Source: Gracilibacillus sp. YIM 98692
GTDB lineage: Bacteria > Bacillota > Bacilli > Bacillales > Amphibacillaceae
Length of the DNA stretch: 64,000 nucleotides
Direction of reading: 5' to 3'
Assembly: GCF_010993965.1 (NCBI RefSeq)
Contig: NZ_WIXM01000009.1
Coordinates: 56,081 to 120,080, forward strand
Part shown: one piece after another, positions 1 to 8,786 of the stretch
Layout: each line of letters begins with the position of its first letter
Position numbering within the stretch: the first letter of the stretch is position 1
Translations under genes and position numbers: made by a program
The notes under the pieces: model-generated
The model's database searches: none
Told to the model about the DNA's origin: nothing
What the model saw: only the letters and a program-made list of their open reading frames with translations

Positions 1-234
1 CTTGCAATTGAGGATGCAGTTGTTCTAAGTGAACTTATTCAACAAGGTTTAAGTGTACCACAATTATTAAGCGCTTTCATTGATAGGCGATATGAACGAT
101 GCTGTATGCTTGTTGAAAATTGCCATCAACTTGTCAAGTGGGAGTTTTTAGAGTGGGAAGGCAAGTTGCCTGAAGATGCTAATTTTGCCAAATTTTCTTA
201 TGAGACATTAGCAAAAATGAACGAAGCTATCTAG
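1..234 (+). CDS. FAD-dependent aromatic monooxygenase, C-terminal fragment (cut by window edge)
   Basis: The open frame enters from the left edge and stops at a TAG at 232-234, so only the last 77 residues are visible. They begin LAIEDAVVLSELI, the post-flavin helix found after the GD motif in class A flavoprotein monooxygenases of the salicylate or 6-hydroxynicotinate hydroxylase type, followed by the usual arginine-rich helix (FIDRRYERC). The flavin- and substrate-binding parts lie outside the window, so the substrate is not known. It is followed 59 bp later by a cyclase-family hydrolase on the same strand and is probably in the same operon. Family assignment is good; function is inference. 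Confidence 0.7.
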   Translation, partial: LAIEDAVVLSELIQQGLSVPQLLSAFIDRRYERCCMLVENCHQLVKWEFLEWEGKLPEDANFAKFSYETLAKMNEAI

Positions 235-293
235 TCTATTTTGTTTTAGAAATTTGACTAGATAGATATCAGCATGGAAAGGGAGTTCCGCTT

Positions 294-1046
294 ATGAAAA
301 TAGTAGATTTAAGTGTATCGATAGAAAAGGAAATAAAAGATCCACTACCATTTTCGATTGAATTTGAGAACCATGAAGAGGGAGCAAAGTTTGGTAGTAA
401 GTTAGCGGGTGTTGGGAAAGATGCCTTTCCGGATGGGAAAGCTCTAGCTGGAGAAAGGCTTTACGTGAATACACACGCTGGCACTCATGTCGATGCACCA
501 TGGCATTACTGGCCAACCTCAGAAGGAAAGCCCGCAAAAACAATCGATCAACTCCCATTAGAATGGTTTTATGGCAATGGTGTTGTCCTCGATTTTACAC
601 ACAAACCACCTGGATATGCCCTCACTGTAGAAGACATAAAAGCAAAATTAGATGAGATACAATACTCATTAAAACCTTTTGATATTGTCATGATTCGTTG
701 TGACGCGGACAAAAAAAGATATCAGGACAATTATGCTGAGATACATGTTGGTGTATCAGCAGAAGCAACTATTTGGTTAGTTGATCAAGGGATAAAGGTA
801 ATGGGAACGGACGGCTGGGGTTGGGATACACCGTTAAAAGTTCAAGCTGAGGATTATAAAAATAATCCCCGCCCCGGTGTTATTTGGGCAGCACACTTTG
901 CAGGTAAAGAGAGAGAATATTGTCAGATTGAGAAGCTAGCTAATTTGGAGCAATTACCTCCTTATGGATTCAAAGTTTCGGTATTTCCTGTGAAGATTAC
1001 TGGAGCAAGTGCGGGATGGACTCGTGCTGTTGCAATTATAGAATGA
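294..1046 (+). CDS. Cyclase-family metal-dependent hydrolase (kynurenine formamidase-like)
   Basis: A 250-residue protein of the cyclase family (PF04199), whose members are Mn- or Zn-dependent hydrolases such as kynurenine formamidase and isatin hydrolase. The metal-binding signature is visible around residues 61-73 as HAGTHVDAPWHYW, and the later DGWGWDTP segment fits the family core. It sits between a flavin monooxygenase and two CoA-transferase subunits. That context suggests it opens or hydrolyses an intermediate made by the monooxygenase and hands an oxoacid to the CoA-transferase. The start at 294 follows a GGAAAGGGAG stretch. No tryptophan-pathway genes are nearby, so a kynurenine role is not favoured. 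Confidence 0.75.
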   Translation: MKIVDLSVSIEKEIKDPLPFSIEFENHEEGAKFGSKLAGVGKDAFPDGKALAGERLYVNTHAGTHVDAPWHYWPTSEGKPAKTIDQLPLEWFYGNGVVLDFTHKPPGYALTVEDIKAKLDEIQYSLKPFDIVMIRCDADKKRYQDNYAEIHVGVSAEATIWLVDQGIKVMGTDGWGWDTPLKVQAEDYKNNPRPGVIWAAHFAGKEREYCQIEKLANLEQLPPYGFKVSVFPVKITGASAGWTRAVAIIE

Positions 1047-1106
1047 TAGTTTTGGATTCGGATAAGGACATTACCAATATCAATAATTGAGAAAGGATAG
1101 AGGTTT

Positions 1107-1802
1107 ATGGGTAGAGCAAAATTAATGGAATCATTTAATCAAGCTGTTGAGTATATTCAAGATGGAGCTACTCTCATTGTCGGAGGGTTCGGTTTATGTG
1201 GAATACCTGAATATTTAATTCAAGCCTTAAGAGAAAAGGGGACAAAAGACTTAACAATTGTTAGTAACAACTGTGGTGTAGACGACTGGGGGCTTGGTTT
1301 GTTGTTAGCTAATAAGCAAATCAAGAAGATGATTTCATCCTATGTCGGTGAAAATAAAATTTTTGCTGAGCAATATTTGAGTGGGGAGTTAGAAGTTGAA
1401 TTAGTACCTCAAGGAACGTTAGCAGAACGAATTCGTGCTGGTGGTGCTGGAATTCCTGGCTTTTATACTGCAACAGGTGTAGGGACACCAATTGCTGAAG
1501 GAAAAGAACACAAAGAATTTAATGGTCGCACCTATATTTTAGAAGAAGGTATTGTAGGTGATTTTGCTTTGATAAAGGCGTGGAAAGCAGACCAAAAGGG
1601 TAACCTCGTATATTGTAAAACAGCTAGAAACTTTAATCCAGTAGCTGCCATGGCCGGAAAAGTAACAATTGCTGAAGTGGAGGAAGTGGATGATAACTTG
1701 AATCCAGATTATATTCATACGCCAGGTGTTTATGTGCAACGTCTATTACAAGGAGCAGCTTACTCAAAGAGGATAGAGCGTCTTACAGTTAATAGCCATT
1801 AA
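1107..1802 (+). CDS. 3-oxoacid CoA-transferase subunit A
   Basis: A 231-residue class I CoA-transferase alpha subunit. The N-terminal glycine-rich motif [10 protein letters not shown] (about residues 28-37) is typical of the ScoA/AtoD/PcaI family. The length matches single-domain alpha subunits. The beta subunit follows after 30 bp, so the two form the heteromeric enzyme that moves CoA from succinyl-CoA or acetyl-CoA to a 3-oxo acid. The thiolase downstream resembles acetoacetyl-CoA thiolases more than 3-oxoadipyl-CoA thiolases, so acetoacetate or a similar short 3-oxo acid is the best guess for the substrate. A 3-oxoadipate enzyme cannot be excluded by eye. A GAAAGGATAGAGG ribosome binding region precedes the ATG. 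Confidence 0.85.
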   Translation: MGRAKLMESFNQAVEYIQDGATLIVGGFGLCGIPEYLIQALREKGTKDLTIVSNNCGVDDWGLGLLLANKQIKKMISSYVGENKIFAEQYLSGELEVELVPQGTLAERIRAGGAGIPGFYTATGVGTPIAEGKEHKEFNGRTYILEEGIVGDFALIKAWKADQKGNLVYCKTARNFNPVAAMAGKVTIAEVEEVDDNLNPDYIHTPGVYVQRLLQGAAYSKRIERLTVNSH

Positions 1803-1832
1803 AAACCACAATAAAAAAAAGAGGATGAATGT

Positions 1833-2474
1833 ATGATGAATGTTCGTGAAAGAATCATAAAGCGTGCGGTAAAAGAAGTAAAGGATGGAATGAACATTAA
1901 TTTAGGGATTGGAATGCCTACCTTAATCGCAAATGAAATTCCTAATGATTTTGATGTCATGCTGCAATCTGAAAATGGGTTATTAGGAATCGGCCCATAT
2001 CCAAGTGAGAATGAAGTTGATGCAGATCTAATTAACGCTGGAAAAGAAACAGTAACGACAGTAACCGGTTCTGCTTTTTTTGATAGTGCAGAGTCTTTTG
2101 CGATGATCCGTGGCGGTCATATTGATTTAGCCATTCTTGGAGGAATGGAAGTTTCTGAGCGAGGTGACTTAGCTAACTGGATCATTCCTGGAAAAATGGT
2201 GAAAGGAATGGGCGGTGCCATGGACATTGTCAATGGAGCGAAGAAGATCGTTATTGTGATGGAACATGTGACGAAACATGGTGCTTCAAAAGTGAAAAAG
2301 GAATGCTCCTTACCTTTAACAGGTAAACAAGTTGTTAATCGTTTGATTACAGATTTAGCCGTATTCGATTTTACTTCTGATGGAATGGAGCTTGTGGAAC
2401 TACAGTCAGGAGTTACTGTAGAAGAAGTTCGAGAAAAAACAGAGGCTGAATTTAAGTTAGCTTTAAAGGTCTAA
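1833..2474 (+). CDS. 3-oxoacid CoA-transferase subunit B
   Basis: A 213-residue class I CoA-transferase beta subunit. The catalytic glutamate lies in the SENG motif (E47, context LQSENGLLG), where the enzyme forms its covalent glutamyl-CoA intermediate. Further family marks are [13 protein letters not shown] and the TKHGASK segment near residue 150. It pairs with the alpha subunit 30 bp upstream. ATG codons occur at both 1833 and 1836; either could be used, with the GAGG at 1820-1824 serving as a modest Shine-Dalgarno site. It should act in the cytosol, activating a 3-oxo acid for the thiolase encoded 31 bp downstream. Confidence 0.87.
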   Translation: MMNVRERIIKRAVKEVKDGMNINLGIGMPTLIANEIPNDFDVMLQSENGLLGIGPYPSENEVDADLINAGKETVTTVTGSAFFDSAESFAMIRGGHIDLAILGGMEVSERGDLANWIIPGKMVKGMGGAMDIVNGAKKIVIVMEHVTKHGASKVKKECSLPLTGKQVVNRLITDLAVFDFTSDGMELVELQSGVTVEEVREKTEAEFKLALKV

Positions 2475-2505
2475 AGAGTTAACTAAATAAAAAGGAGGGA
2501 ACCGT

Positions 2506-3687
2506 GTGAGAGAAGTAGTTGTTGTCGGGGCTGTTCGCACGGCGATTGGAAAATTTGGTGGAAGCCTATCTGGTTTATCAGCTGTTGAACTTGGTTCCAT
2601 TGTGATAAAAGAAGTGCTTCAAAGAGCCAAACTGAATCCTGATAATATCAATGAGGTTATCATGGGGAACGTGTTAAGCGCTGGGTTAGGGCAAAACCCT
2701 GCCAGACAATCAGCAGTCAAAGCTGAATTACCATACCATATTCCTGCTTATACGGTAAATAAAGTATGTGGGTCAGGGCTTAAGAGTATCCACTTGGCAG
2801 CCCAATCAATTGCTGCCGGTGATACTGATGTGGTTGTTGCTGGTGGAATGGAGTGCATGAGTCAATCGCCATACTTACTGAATAAGGCTCGTAATGGTTA
2901 TCGAATGGGAAATGGTGAAATCGTAGATAGTATGGTTCAAGATGGATTGTGGGATGCATTTAACGATATTCATATGGGGGTTACTGCGGAAAATATTGCA
3001 GAGAAGCTTAAGCTGAATAGAACAGAACTAGATGAATTTGCTGCTACATCTCAAAACAAAGCGGAAGCTGCACAAGCGATGGGGAAATTTGAAGCGGAAG
3101 TTGTAGACTGTTCTATACCTCAAAGAAAAGGAGAGACAATTACCTTTAAATACGATGAAAGTATACGTCGTGGTACAACTTCAGCCACACTAGCTAATTT
3201 AAGACCAGTATTTAAGAAACATGGCATTGTAACGGCTGGTAATTCTTCAGGTATTAGTGATGGTGCCGCGGCAGTCCTACTTATGAGCAAAGAAAAAGCC
3301 GAGGAACTAGGATTAAAGCCAATGGTGAAGATAGTTAGTAATGCCTCAGCAGGATGTGATCCAAAACTAATGGGGCTAGGACCGGTTCCAGCTGTCCAAA
3401 AAACACTTCAAAAAGCCGGCTGGGAAACAAATGATGTAGATATCTTTGAATTGAATGAAGCCTTTGCTGCCCAATCGTTGGGGGTATTAAGAGAACTAGG
3501 TCTTTCTCCGGATATTGTCAACGTTAATGGTGGTGCGATTGCTTTAGGGCATCCAATTGGAGCAAGTGGGACTAGAATCGTTGTTACTTTACTTCATGAG
3601 ATGGTAAGAAGTGAACATAAGCGAGGAATTGCTGCTCTTTGTATCGGGGGAGGGCAAGGAATTACAACAGCTTTTGAAAAGGCTTAA
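2506..3687 (+). CDS. Acetyl-CoA C-acetyltransferase (acetoacetyl-CoA thiolase type)
   Basis: A 393-residue degradative or biosynthetic thiolase. The acyl-accepting cysteine is C88 (VNKVCGSG), the catalytic histidine H349 (GHPIGASG) and the second cysteine C379 (CIGGGQG). Length and the KVCGSGLKS version of the first motif fit AtoB/PhaA-type acetoacetyl-CoA thiolases rather than PcaF. The start is GTG at 2506 behind a strong AAAAGGAGGG site. It would cleave the 3-oxoacyl-CoA made by the preceding CoA-transferase into acetyl-CoA units, closing a catabolic route. A weak inverted repeat follows the stop. Confidence 0.88.
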   Translation: MREVVVVGAVRTAIGKFGGSLSGLSAVELGSIVIKEVLQRAKLNPDNINEVIMGNVLSAGLGQNPARQSAVKAELPYHIPAYTVNKVCGSGLKSIHLAAQSIAAGDTDVVVAGGMECMSQSPYLLNKARNGYRMGNGEIVDSMVQDGLWDAFNDIHMGVTAENIAEKLKLNRTELDEFAATSQNKAEAAQAMGKFEAEVVDCSIPQRKGETITFKYDESIRRGTTSATLANLRPVFKKHGIVTAGNSSGISDGAAAVLLMSKEKAEELGLKPMVKIVSNASAGCDPKLMGLGPVPAVQKTLQKAGWETNDVDIFELNEAFAAQSLGVLRELGLSPDIVNVNGGAIALGHPIGASGTRIVVTLLHEMVRSEHKRGIAALCIGGGQGITTAFEKA

Positions 3688-3692
3688 ATTTT

Positions 3693-3802
3693 CAGGACTT
3701 GTGTAGATAAACGTTATTCGCAAGTCCTGTCTTATTCCTATGGGGATAGGTGGGGATGAAGAACATCCAAGTTTTTAATCATAAAAAAGCATGATTTAAA
3801 AA
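3693..3802 (+). other. Two inverted repeats between thiolase and MFS gene
   Basis: CAGGACTTG at 3693-3701 pairs with CAAGTCCTG at 3721-3729, followed by TCTTATT. This may be a weak terminator or an mRNA-processing hairpin. A second inverted repeat, TTTTTAATCAT at 3772-3782 with ATGATTTAAAAA at 3791-3802 (one extra base), sits just before the transporter gene and could be a protein-binding or mRNA structure. Function is inferred only from symmetry. Confidence 0.4.
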
Positions 3803-3825
3803 TTTTACAAAGTGGGTGTACGGGA

Positions 3826-5071
3826 ATGACAACTGAAACAAAAAAGAGGTTTAGGAATTATGAAAATTTCTTAACGATTACTATGTTTGCGGTTTTTGGA
3901 CTTGTCTTCTTAGATCGAATGGCTCTTTCCTTTATTTTTCCTTATATCTCAGAAGATTTGGGAATGAATAATACACAATTAGGAATCATTATTGCGGTAA
4001 TGTCCGTGTGCTTTGCTTTTTCAAGCATTATCTTTTCTAGTATTTCAGACTTTTTAGGTAAGAAAAAAAACGATGTTAATCTTTTTTATTTTTCTATTTT
4101 CATTGGCGACATTTGCATCGGGTTTAGTAGTATCCTTTGCAACATTATTGTTAGTTAGAGCGTTAATGGCGGCAGCAGAAGGTCCAGTTATTCCGTTAGT
4201 GCAATCTACTCTTCTGGATGAATCATCTGTGAAAAGAAGAGGACTTAACATGGGAGTTGTTCAAAGTGCTTCGTCGTTATTGGGTGGAGCGTTGGCCCCA
4301 ATTATTGTAATTGGACTAGCGATAGCATTTGATTGGAGAACTGCTTTTTACGTCATTGCGATTCCAGGTTTTATTGTTGGATTAATTTTATGGAAGTATA
4401 TGCGCGAGCCAAGAACAACTGCGGAGAATACAGCGAAACCCACAAAAAAAGAATACCTGCAAATTTTTAAAACCCGTAACATTTGGTTAGGGATGATAAT
4501 GATGACGTGTAACATGATGTGGCTAACAACGCTTATGGCGTTCATTCCTACATTCTTAGCAAATATGACTGATAATACGGATGGAATCAATAGTATTTTG
4601 TTGGCCGTATTAGGTTTCATGATGTTTGTGGGACAAATGGTTGGGCCAGCAGTGTCTGATAAAGTAGGGCGAAAACCAGTATTATATGTTTCTAGTTTCA
4701 TTGCCATCTTCCTACCAATTGCAATAACCATCTTTTACAATAACTTTACATTACTGCTGATTTCTATGGCATTTTTCGCATTAGGTAATGCTTATCAACC
4801 ATTGTTAATTGCGATAATACCAGGTGAATCTGTGCCTAGAATCTTTGCAGCTTCAGCAATATCAGCCATTATCTTAGTTGGTGAAGCCATAGGTGCAACT
4901 GCAGGTCCTATCTTTGGAGGAATTCTTGCAGATCAATTTAGTCTGTTTGCTCCATTTTGGGTGGTTGCTGGAGCAGGGATTATAGCCTTCCTATGTTCAT
5001 TTGGAATGAAAGAAACAGCTCCAGTTAAAACAAGGGTAGATAGTGATGATAAGGCAAGCATTGTAAGTTAG
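3826..5071 (+). pseudogene. MFS transporter, frameshifted at an A8 tract
   Basis: Two overlapping frames together encode one major facilitator superfamily transporter of about 414 residues. The first covers 3826-4158 and the second runs in frame 2 to 5071. The shift point is the run of eight A at 4063-4070. With seven A the protein would read SDFLGKKKTMLIFF, restoring the MFS loop 2-3 motif (D-x-x-G-[RK]-[RK]). The second half has the corresponding DKVGRKPVLYV motif in loop 8-9 and roughly eight more membrane helices. The neighbours suggest uptake of an aromatic or organic acid. The shift could be a real inactivating mutation, a sequencing error in a homopolymer, or rescued by polymerase slippage on A8; sequence alone cannot decide. 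Confidence 0.8.
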
Positions 5072-5096
5072 TTTGTGAGCAATTATATGAGTGTAG

Positions 5097-5132
5097 AAAA
5101 AGGGACTTGTGTATGAAACACAGTCCCTTTAT
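5097..5132. terminator. Bidirectional terminator between MFS gene and praH
   Basis: AAAAAGGGACTTGTGT pairs with ACACAGTCCCTTT (one bulged base), with A tracts on the left and T residues on the right. It lies between convergent genes and can serve both strands. Confidence 0.75.
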
Positions 5133-5134
5133 AA

Positions 5135-6070
5135 CTATGACTCTAGTAACGAACGTACACCTTGATAAAATTCACCTTGAGGAGGCCAGGAGGACAAATC
5201 AAATGGATAATCTGATCCAGGTACAATCCGGTCTGCCCCAACTGTCTCAATAAGGAAATGTAGACTTTGTTCATTCAACAGGACGGTGTCGTACCAAAAA
5301 CGTTTTGCATAGGTAGATGGTGGTAATTGGAGAGACCTTGAAACATCAGTCCATTGTTCATATCCTTTATCTAGTCTTCCAAGTTGGTAAGGGAGAAACC
5401 CACCTCCATGTGCAAAGATAATTTTCACATTTGGATATTTGTCAATCAACCCACTTAATAAGATATCGGTCGCACAGACAGTCGTTTCCCATGGTACACC
5501 GATTAAGTTAGGCATTTTTCTTCTTAGACGAGGATCTTCACACAGTAGTGGATGGATGAAGAGAATGGCGTGTAAACGATTTGCTTCCTCGAAAAATGGG
5601 GTGAACGTTGCATCTGTTAGCATCTGTTCGCCAATTCCAGGGCCAATAATTACACCTTTTAATCCGATATTCATCGCATCTCTTAGAACTTCAGCAGCTT
5701 TTTTAGGGTTGTTTAATGGAACGGTTCCTAATGCTGATAAACGGTTAGGTGTCGATTTTGTCCACGTTGCAAGTGACTGATTATAGACAGTAGATAACTC
5801 AGATGTAATTTCATCTGAAAAATCATAAAGAAACAGTTGTGGAATTGGAGAAACGATGGAATGACTAACGCACATGGCATCTTGTTCCTGTAAATAAAGG
5901 ACTGAATCAATAAATTGCGGCTTTAGCTCAAAACCCCATTTCCCGTTTACTGTTAAAAACTGATTATTAGTCATTTTGTTATCTACCCATTTAGCGGAAA
6001 CTATTTGTTGGTTATCCTTGAGCCATGTTATCACTTGTTCAGGTATAAAATGAGTATGAAAATCATGCAT
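5135..6070 (-). CDS. praH: 5-carboxy-2-hydroxymuconate-6-semialdehyde decarboxylase (amidohydrolase/ACMSD family)
   Basis: A 311-residue amidohydrolase-2 protein of the aminocarboxymuconate-semialdehyde decarboxylase family. The N-terminal metal ligands are in HDFHTHF, with the later FAHGGGFLPYQ and GSDYPFD segments supplying further ligands. In the protocatechuate 2,3-cleavage pathway this family removes the ring-derived carboxyl group from 5-carboxy-2-hydroxymuconate-6-semialdehyde, giving 2-hydroxymuconate-6-semialdehyde. The complete set of other pra genes next door supports that assignment strongly. The ATG at 6070 is preferred because AGAGGTG lies 6 bases before it; an in-frame GTG at 6079 overlaps that site. 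It is transcribed with praR-like gene orientation, away from the main pra operon, unlike the arrangement I recall from Paenibacillus. Confidence 0.82.
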   Translation of the reverse strand: MHDFHTHFIPEQVITWLKDNQQIVSAKWVDNKMTNNQFLTVNGKWGFELKPQFIDSVLYLQEQDAMCVSHSIVSPIPQLFLYDFSDEITSELSTVYNQSLATWTKSTPNRLSALGTVPLNNPKKAAEVLRDAMNIGLKGVIIGPGIGEQMLTDATFTPFFEEANRLHAILFIHPLLCEDPRLRRKMPNLIGVPWETTVCATDILLSGLIDKYPNVKIIFAHGGGFLPYQLGRLDKGYEQWTDVSRSLQLPPSTYAKRFWYDTVLLNEQSLHFLIETVGADRIVPGSDYPFDLSSWPPQGEFYQGVRSLLES

Positions 6071-6255
6071 ACCAATCACCTCTTTTTATTTGTTCTTAGG
6101 TTTCTTTTTAAATGTCTTAGTTGATAGAAAATCCGACTGATGCAATCTCTAGTCTAATGATAGTAAATGCCATAGATCTGAGACAGTCGGAAATCAATGT
6201 TTCCTAAAAGATTTTTGTTAATGACAAAAATAAATAGAATTCTACGAGCTTTTAT

Positions 6256-7029
6256 TTAATGGTTTATATATCCTATTCGATTGGAAATCTCTAATCCAGC
6301 ACGGATCACCTGTTTGGCAAGCTTTTGTATTTTATGGGAGGAAACCCGTTGTTTGGGCCCAACGATAGTAATGGCAGCAATTACTTTCCCGCGGTAATCA
6401 AATACAGGTGCAGCAACAGAATTAACCCCTTCATTAAACTCTTCCATGCTGAAAGCGTAACCATTTTCTTTTATTTGTTTTAATTCATGAAGTAATGAAT
6501 CTGAATTTGTAATCGTATATTTCGTAAACCTTTTTAATCCTTTTTCTATTACTTGATTGACTATCTCTGGATCAGCATGTGCAAGTAGTACTTTTCCAGA
6601 ACTTGTGCAGAATGGAGGATTACGCTTGCCGATATGGGTTAGGACTCTAACAGGGTGGTTACATTCTACTTTATGTAAATAGATGTTATCTAGATTGTCT
6701 AAGACGGAGATGTGAGCTGTTTCATCTAATTTTTCAACTAATTTATATAGAACTGGCTGTGACTCTCTGTGAATATCCATGTTTGTGTTAACAATACCGC
6801 TTAGCGATAAGATAGAAAGTCCTAACCGATACTTTCTCGTTTGAGGGTCTTTGTAAACAAATCCTTCACTAGCTAGTGTTGCCATTGTTCTGCTGACAGT
6901 GCTTTTACTTAGTCCAAGAGACGTTGCTAAATCAGTAATAGATTTTTTTGGTTCATCCATGGAAAAGCTTTTTAACATTTTTAAAGCATTTTTTACGGAG
7001 GTTAGGTATTCTTCTTCGGTATTTTTCAT
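6256..7029 (-). CDS. praR: IclR-family transcriptional regulator of the pra cluster
   Basis: A 257-residue IclR-type regulator. The N-terminal winged helix-turn-helix is clear (SLGLSKSTVSRTMATL, about residues 39-54), followed by the C-terminal effector domain (for example SSGKVLLA and GVNSVAAPVFD). It is divergent from praB, with 289 bp between the starts, and two palindromes in that gap are candidate operators. The Paenibacillus pra operon is known to be governed by an IclR-type repressor named PraR; this gene occupies the same role by family and position. Whether it represses or activates here cannot be read from sequence. The ATG has an AAAGGAGTG site. Confidence 0.85.
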   Translation of the reverse strand: MKNTEEEYLTSVKNALKMLKSFSMDEPKKSITDLATSLGLSKSTVSRTMATLASEGFVYKDPQTRKYRLGLSILSLSGIVNTNMDIHRESQPVLYKLVEKLDETAHISVLDNLDNIYLHKVECNHPVRVLTHIGKRNPPFCTSSGKVLLAHADPEIVNQVIEKGLKRFTKYTITNSDSLLHELKQIKENGYAFSMEEFNEGVNSVAAPVFDYRGKVIAAITIVGPKQRVSSHKIQKLAKQVIRAGLEISNRIGYINH

Positions 7030-7069
7030 GTATACACTCCTTTCGTAAGCACTTTGTATCTCGTTTGTT

Positions 7070-7087
7070 TTATATAGTGCAATATAA
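7070..7087. promoter_or_regulatory. Palindrome near praR start, candidate IclR operator
   Basis: TTATAT-AGTGCA-ATATAA is a perfect 6-bp inverted repeat with a 6-bp centre, 41 bp upstream of the praR-like gene. It shares the TGCA core with the palindrome at 7217 and is a candidate autoregulatory site. Confidence 0.4.
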
Positions 7088-7216
7088 CAGACAATTAATC
7101 ATTTGAGTAGTGCCATTTTTTAAAAAAATAATACTTGTATGGTTAATTAATTGCTATAAATGTAGTTGTATCATGGGTTATGTGGGAATCCATATTATGA
7201 AAAAATATTTTTACTT

Positions 7217-7233
7217 GTTGCATATAATGCAAC
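7217..7233. promoter_or_regulatory. Perfect 17-bp palindrome overlapping a TATAAT hexamer, candidate operator of the pra operon
   Basis: GTTGCAT-ATA-ATGCAAC has two perfect 7-bp arms, a size and form typical of IclR-family operators. The hexamer TATAAT (7223-7228) lies inside it, so a bound regulator would cover a possible -10 element. No good -35 is seen 17 bp upstream of that hexamer. A second possible promoter, TTGAGT (7241-7246) - 17 bp - TACCAT (7264-7269), lies just downstream, and would also be shadowed by a protein bound here. Confidence 0.55.
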
Positions 7234-7318
7234 TGCATCGTTGAGTGTCTATAGAAATAGCGTTACCATTAACGTAATCAATTGTTAATATCAAAACGTT
7301 ACTGAAGGAGAGTTTGCC

Positions 7319-8773
7319 ATGAAAAAAATACCATCTATTGATTGCCGTCATTTTATTAATGGTAAATACGTTGACTCAAATGACAAAAGAACTTTTGAAA
7401 ATATTAACCCAGCAACTGAAGAGGTATTAGGTACTGTTGCAGAAGGTGGAAAGACGGAAGTAGACTATGCTGTTGCAGCTGCCAAAAGAGCATTAGCTGG
7501 GCCTTGGAAAAATACAACCTTAGTTGAACGCTCCAAGATGCTACGCAATATCGGTGATCTTATATTAGAGAGACAAGAGGAGCTTGTACACTTGGAATCG
7601 TATGATACGGGCAAACCATTTTGGCTTGCGAACTCTATAGATATTCCTCGTGCTGCTTATAACTTTCATTTTTTTGCCGATTATATTACGTCTGTTGGCC
7701 AAGAAGCTTATCAGCAGAATCAACAGGCGCTTCACTATACCCATCGCAAGCCAGTAGGGGTTGTCGGCTTAATCAAACCTTGGAATTTACCTTTATTGTT
7801 ACTAACTTGGAAGCTAGCCCCTTGTATTGGTATGGGGAATGCTGCTGTAGTAAAACCGGCTGAATGGACACCGATGACAGCAACTGTCTTAATGGAAATT
7901 ATTAAAGACGCTGGGGTCCCAGATGGCATTGTTAACCTCGTTCATGGTTTTGGTCCAAATTCTGCAGGCGGAGCAATAGCAGAGCATCCTGATGTTGATG
8001 CTATTTCCTTCATTGGAGAACCAAGGACAGGAAGTTCAATCATGAAAGCTGGTGCAGATACAATAAAGAAACTTTCATTTGAATTAGGTGGAAAGAATCC
8101 CAACATTATATTTGCAGACTCTGATTTAGATGAAGTTGTTGAAACTACTATTAAATCTAGCTTTATCAATCAAGGGGAAGTTTGTCTCTGTGGATCACGG
8201 ATTTATGTGGAACGAAATGCTTTCGAATCGTTTGTAAAAAAGTTTGTCGAGCGAACAAAACAATTAAAGGTAGGAAACCCGTTCGATGAGACAACTAATG
8301 TAGGGGCATTAATTAGTAAAGAGCATTATGATCGGGTAAATAGTTACCTAGACATTGCTCGTGAGGATGGGGCAAACATTTTAACTGGAGGGAAACGCCC
8401 AGAAGGTATGGATACGGGCTATTATTTAGAACCAACCATTATTACTGGTCTTGACCGCAATTCAAGGTGTGTCCGCGAGGAAATATTTGGCCCCGTTGTT
8501 ACGATTACTCCATTTGACATGGAAGAGGAAGTCATCATGCAAGCGAACGACACCCATTACGGCCTAAGTGCAACAATCTGGACCAATGATTTAAGAAGAG
8601 CGCACCGTGTTGCTCATCAAATTGATGCAGGTATTATTTGGGTGAATACATGGTTCCTAAGAGATTTAAGGACACCATTTGGTGGGATGAAACATAGTGG
8701 AAGTGGTAGAGCTGGTGGCATGCATAGTATTGATTTTTATTCAGAGTTATCAAATATCACGATTAAATTGTAA
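7319..8773 (+). CDS. praB: 2-hydroxymuconate-6-semialdehyde dehydrogenase
   Basis: A 484-residue NAD-dependent aldehyde dehydrogenase. The catalytic cysteine is C289 (GEVCLCGSR) and the glutamate motif is FELGGKNPN, with the WKLAPCIGMGNAAVVKP cofactor segment upstream. Length and motifs match the DmpC/XylG group. It oxidises 2-hydroxymuconate-6-semialdehyde to 4-oxalocrotonate (2-hydroxymuconate), the entry to the 4-oxalocrotonate branch. It is the first gene of an eight-gene operon, with only 13 bp to praE. The start has a GAAGGAGAG site and the 5' side carries the candidate operators. All neighbours downstream belong to the same pathway, so the substrate assignment is well supported by context. 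Confidence 0.88.
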   Translation: MKKIPSIDCRHFINGKYVDSNDKRTFENINPATEEVLGTVAEGGKTEVDYAVAAAKRALAGPWKNTTLVERSKMLRNIGDLILERQEELVHLESYDTGKPFWLANSIDIPRAAYNFHFFADYITSVGQEAYQQNQQALHYTHRKPVGVVGLIKPWNLPLLLLTWKLAPCIGMGNAAVVKPAEWTPMTATVLMEIIKDAGVPDGIVNLVHGFGPNSAGGAIAEHPDVDAISFIGEPRTGSSIMKAGADTIKKLSFELGGKNPNIIFADSDLDEVVETTIKSSFINQGEVCLCGSRIYVERNAFESFVKKFVERTKQLKVGNPFDETTNVGALISKEHYDRVNSYLDIAREDGANILTGGKRPEGMDTGYYLEPTIITGLDRNSRCVREEIFGPVVTITPFDMEEEVIMQANDTHYGLSATIWTNDLRRAHRVAHQIDAGIIWVNTWFLRDLRTPFGGMKHSGSGRAGGMHSIDFYSELSNITIKL

Positions 8774-8786
8774 GGGGGGCTAGGAG

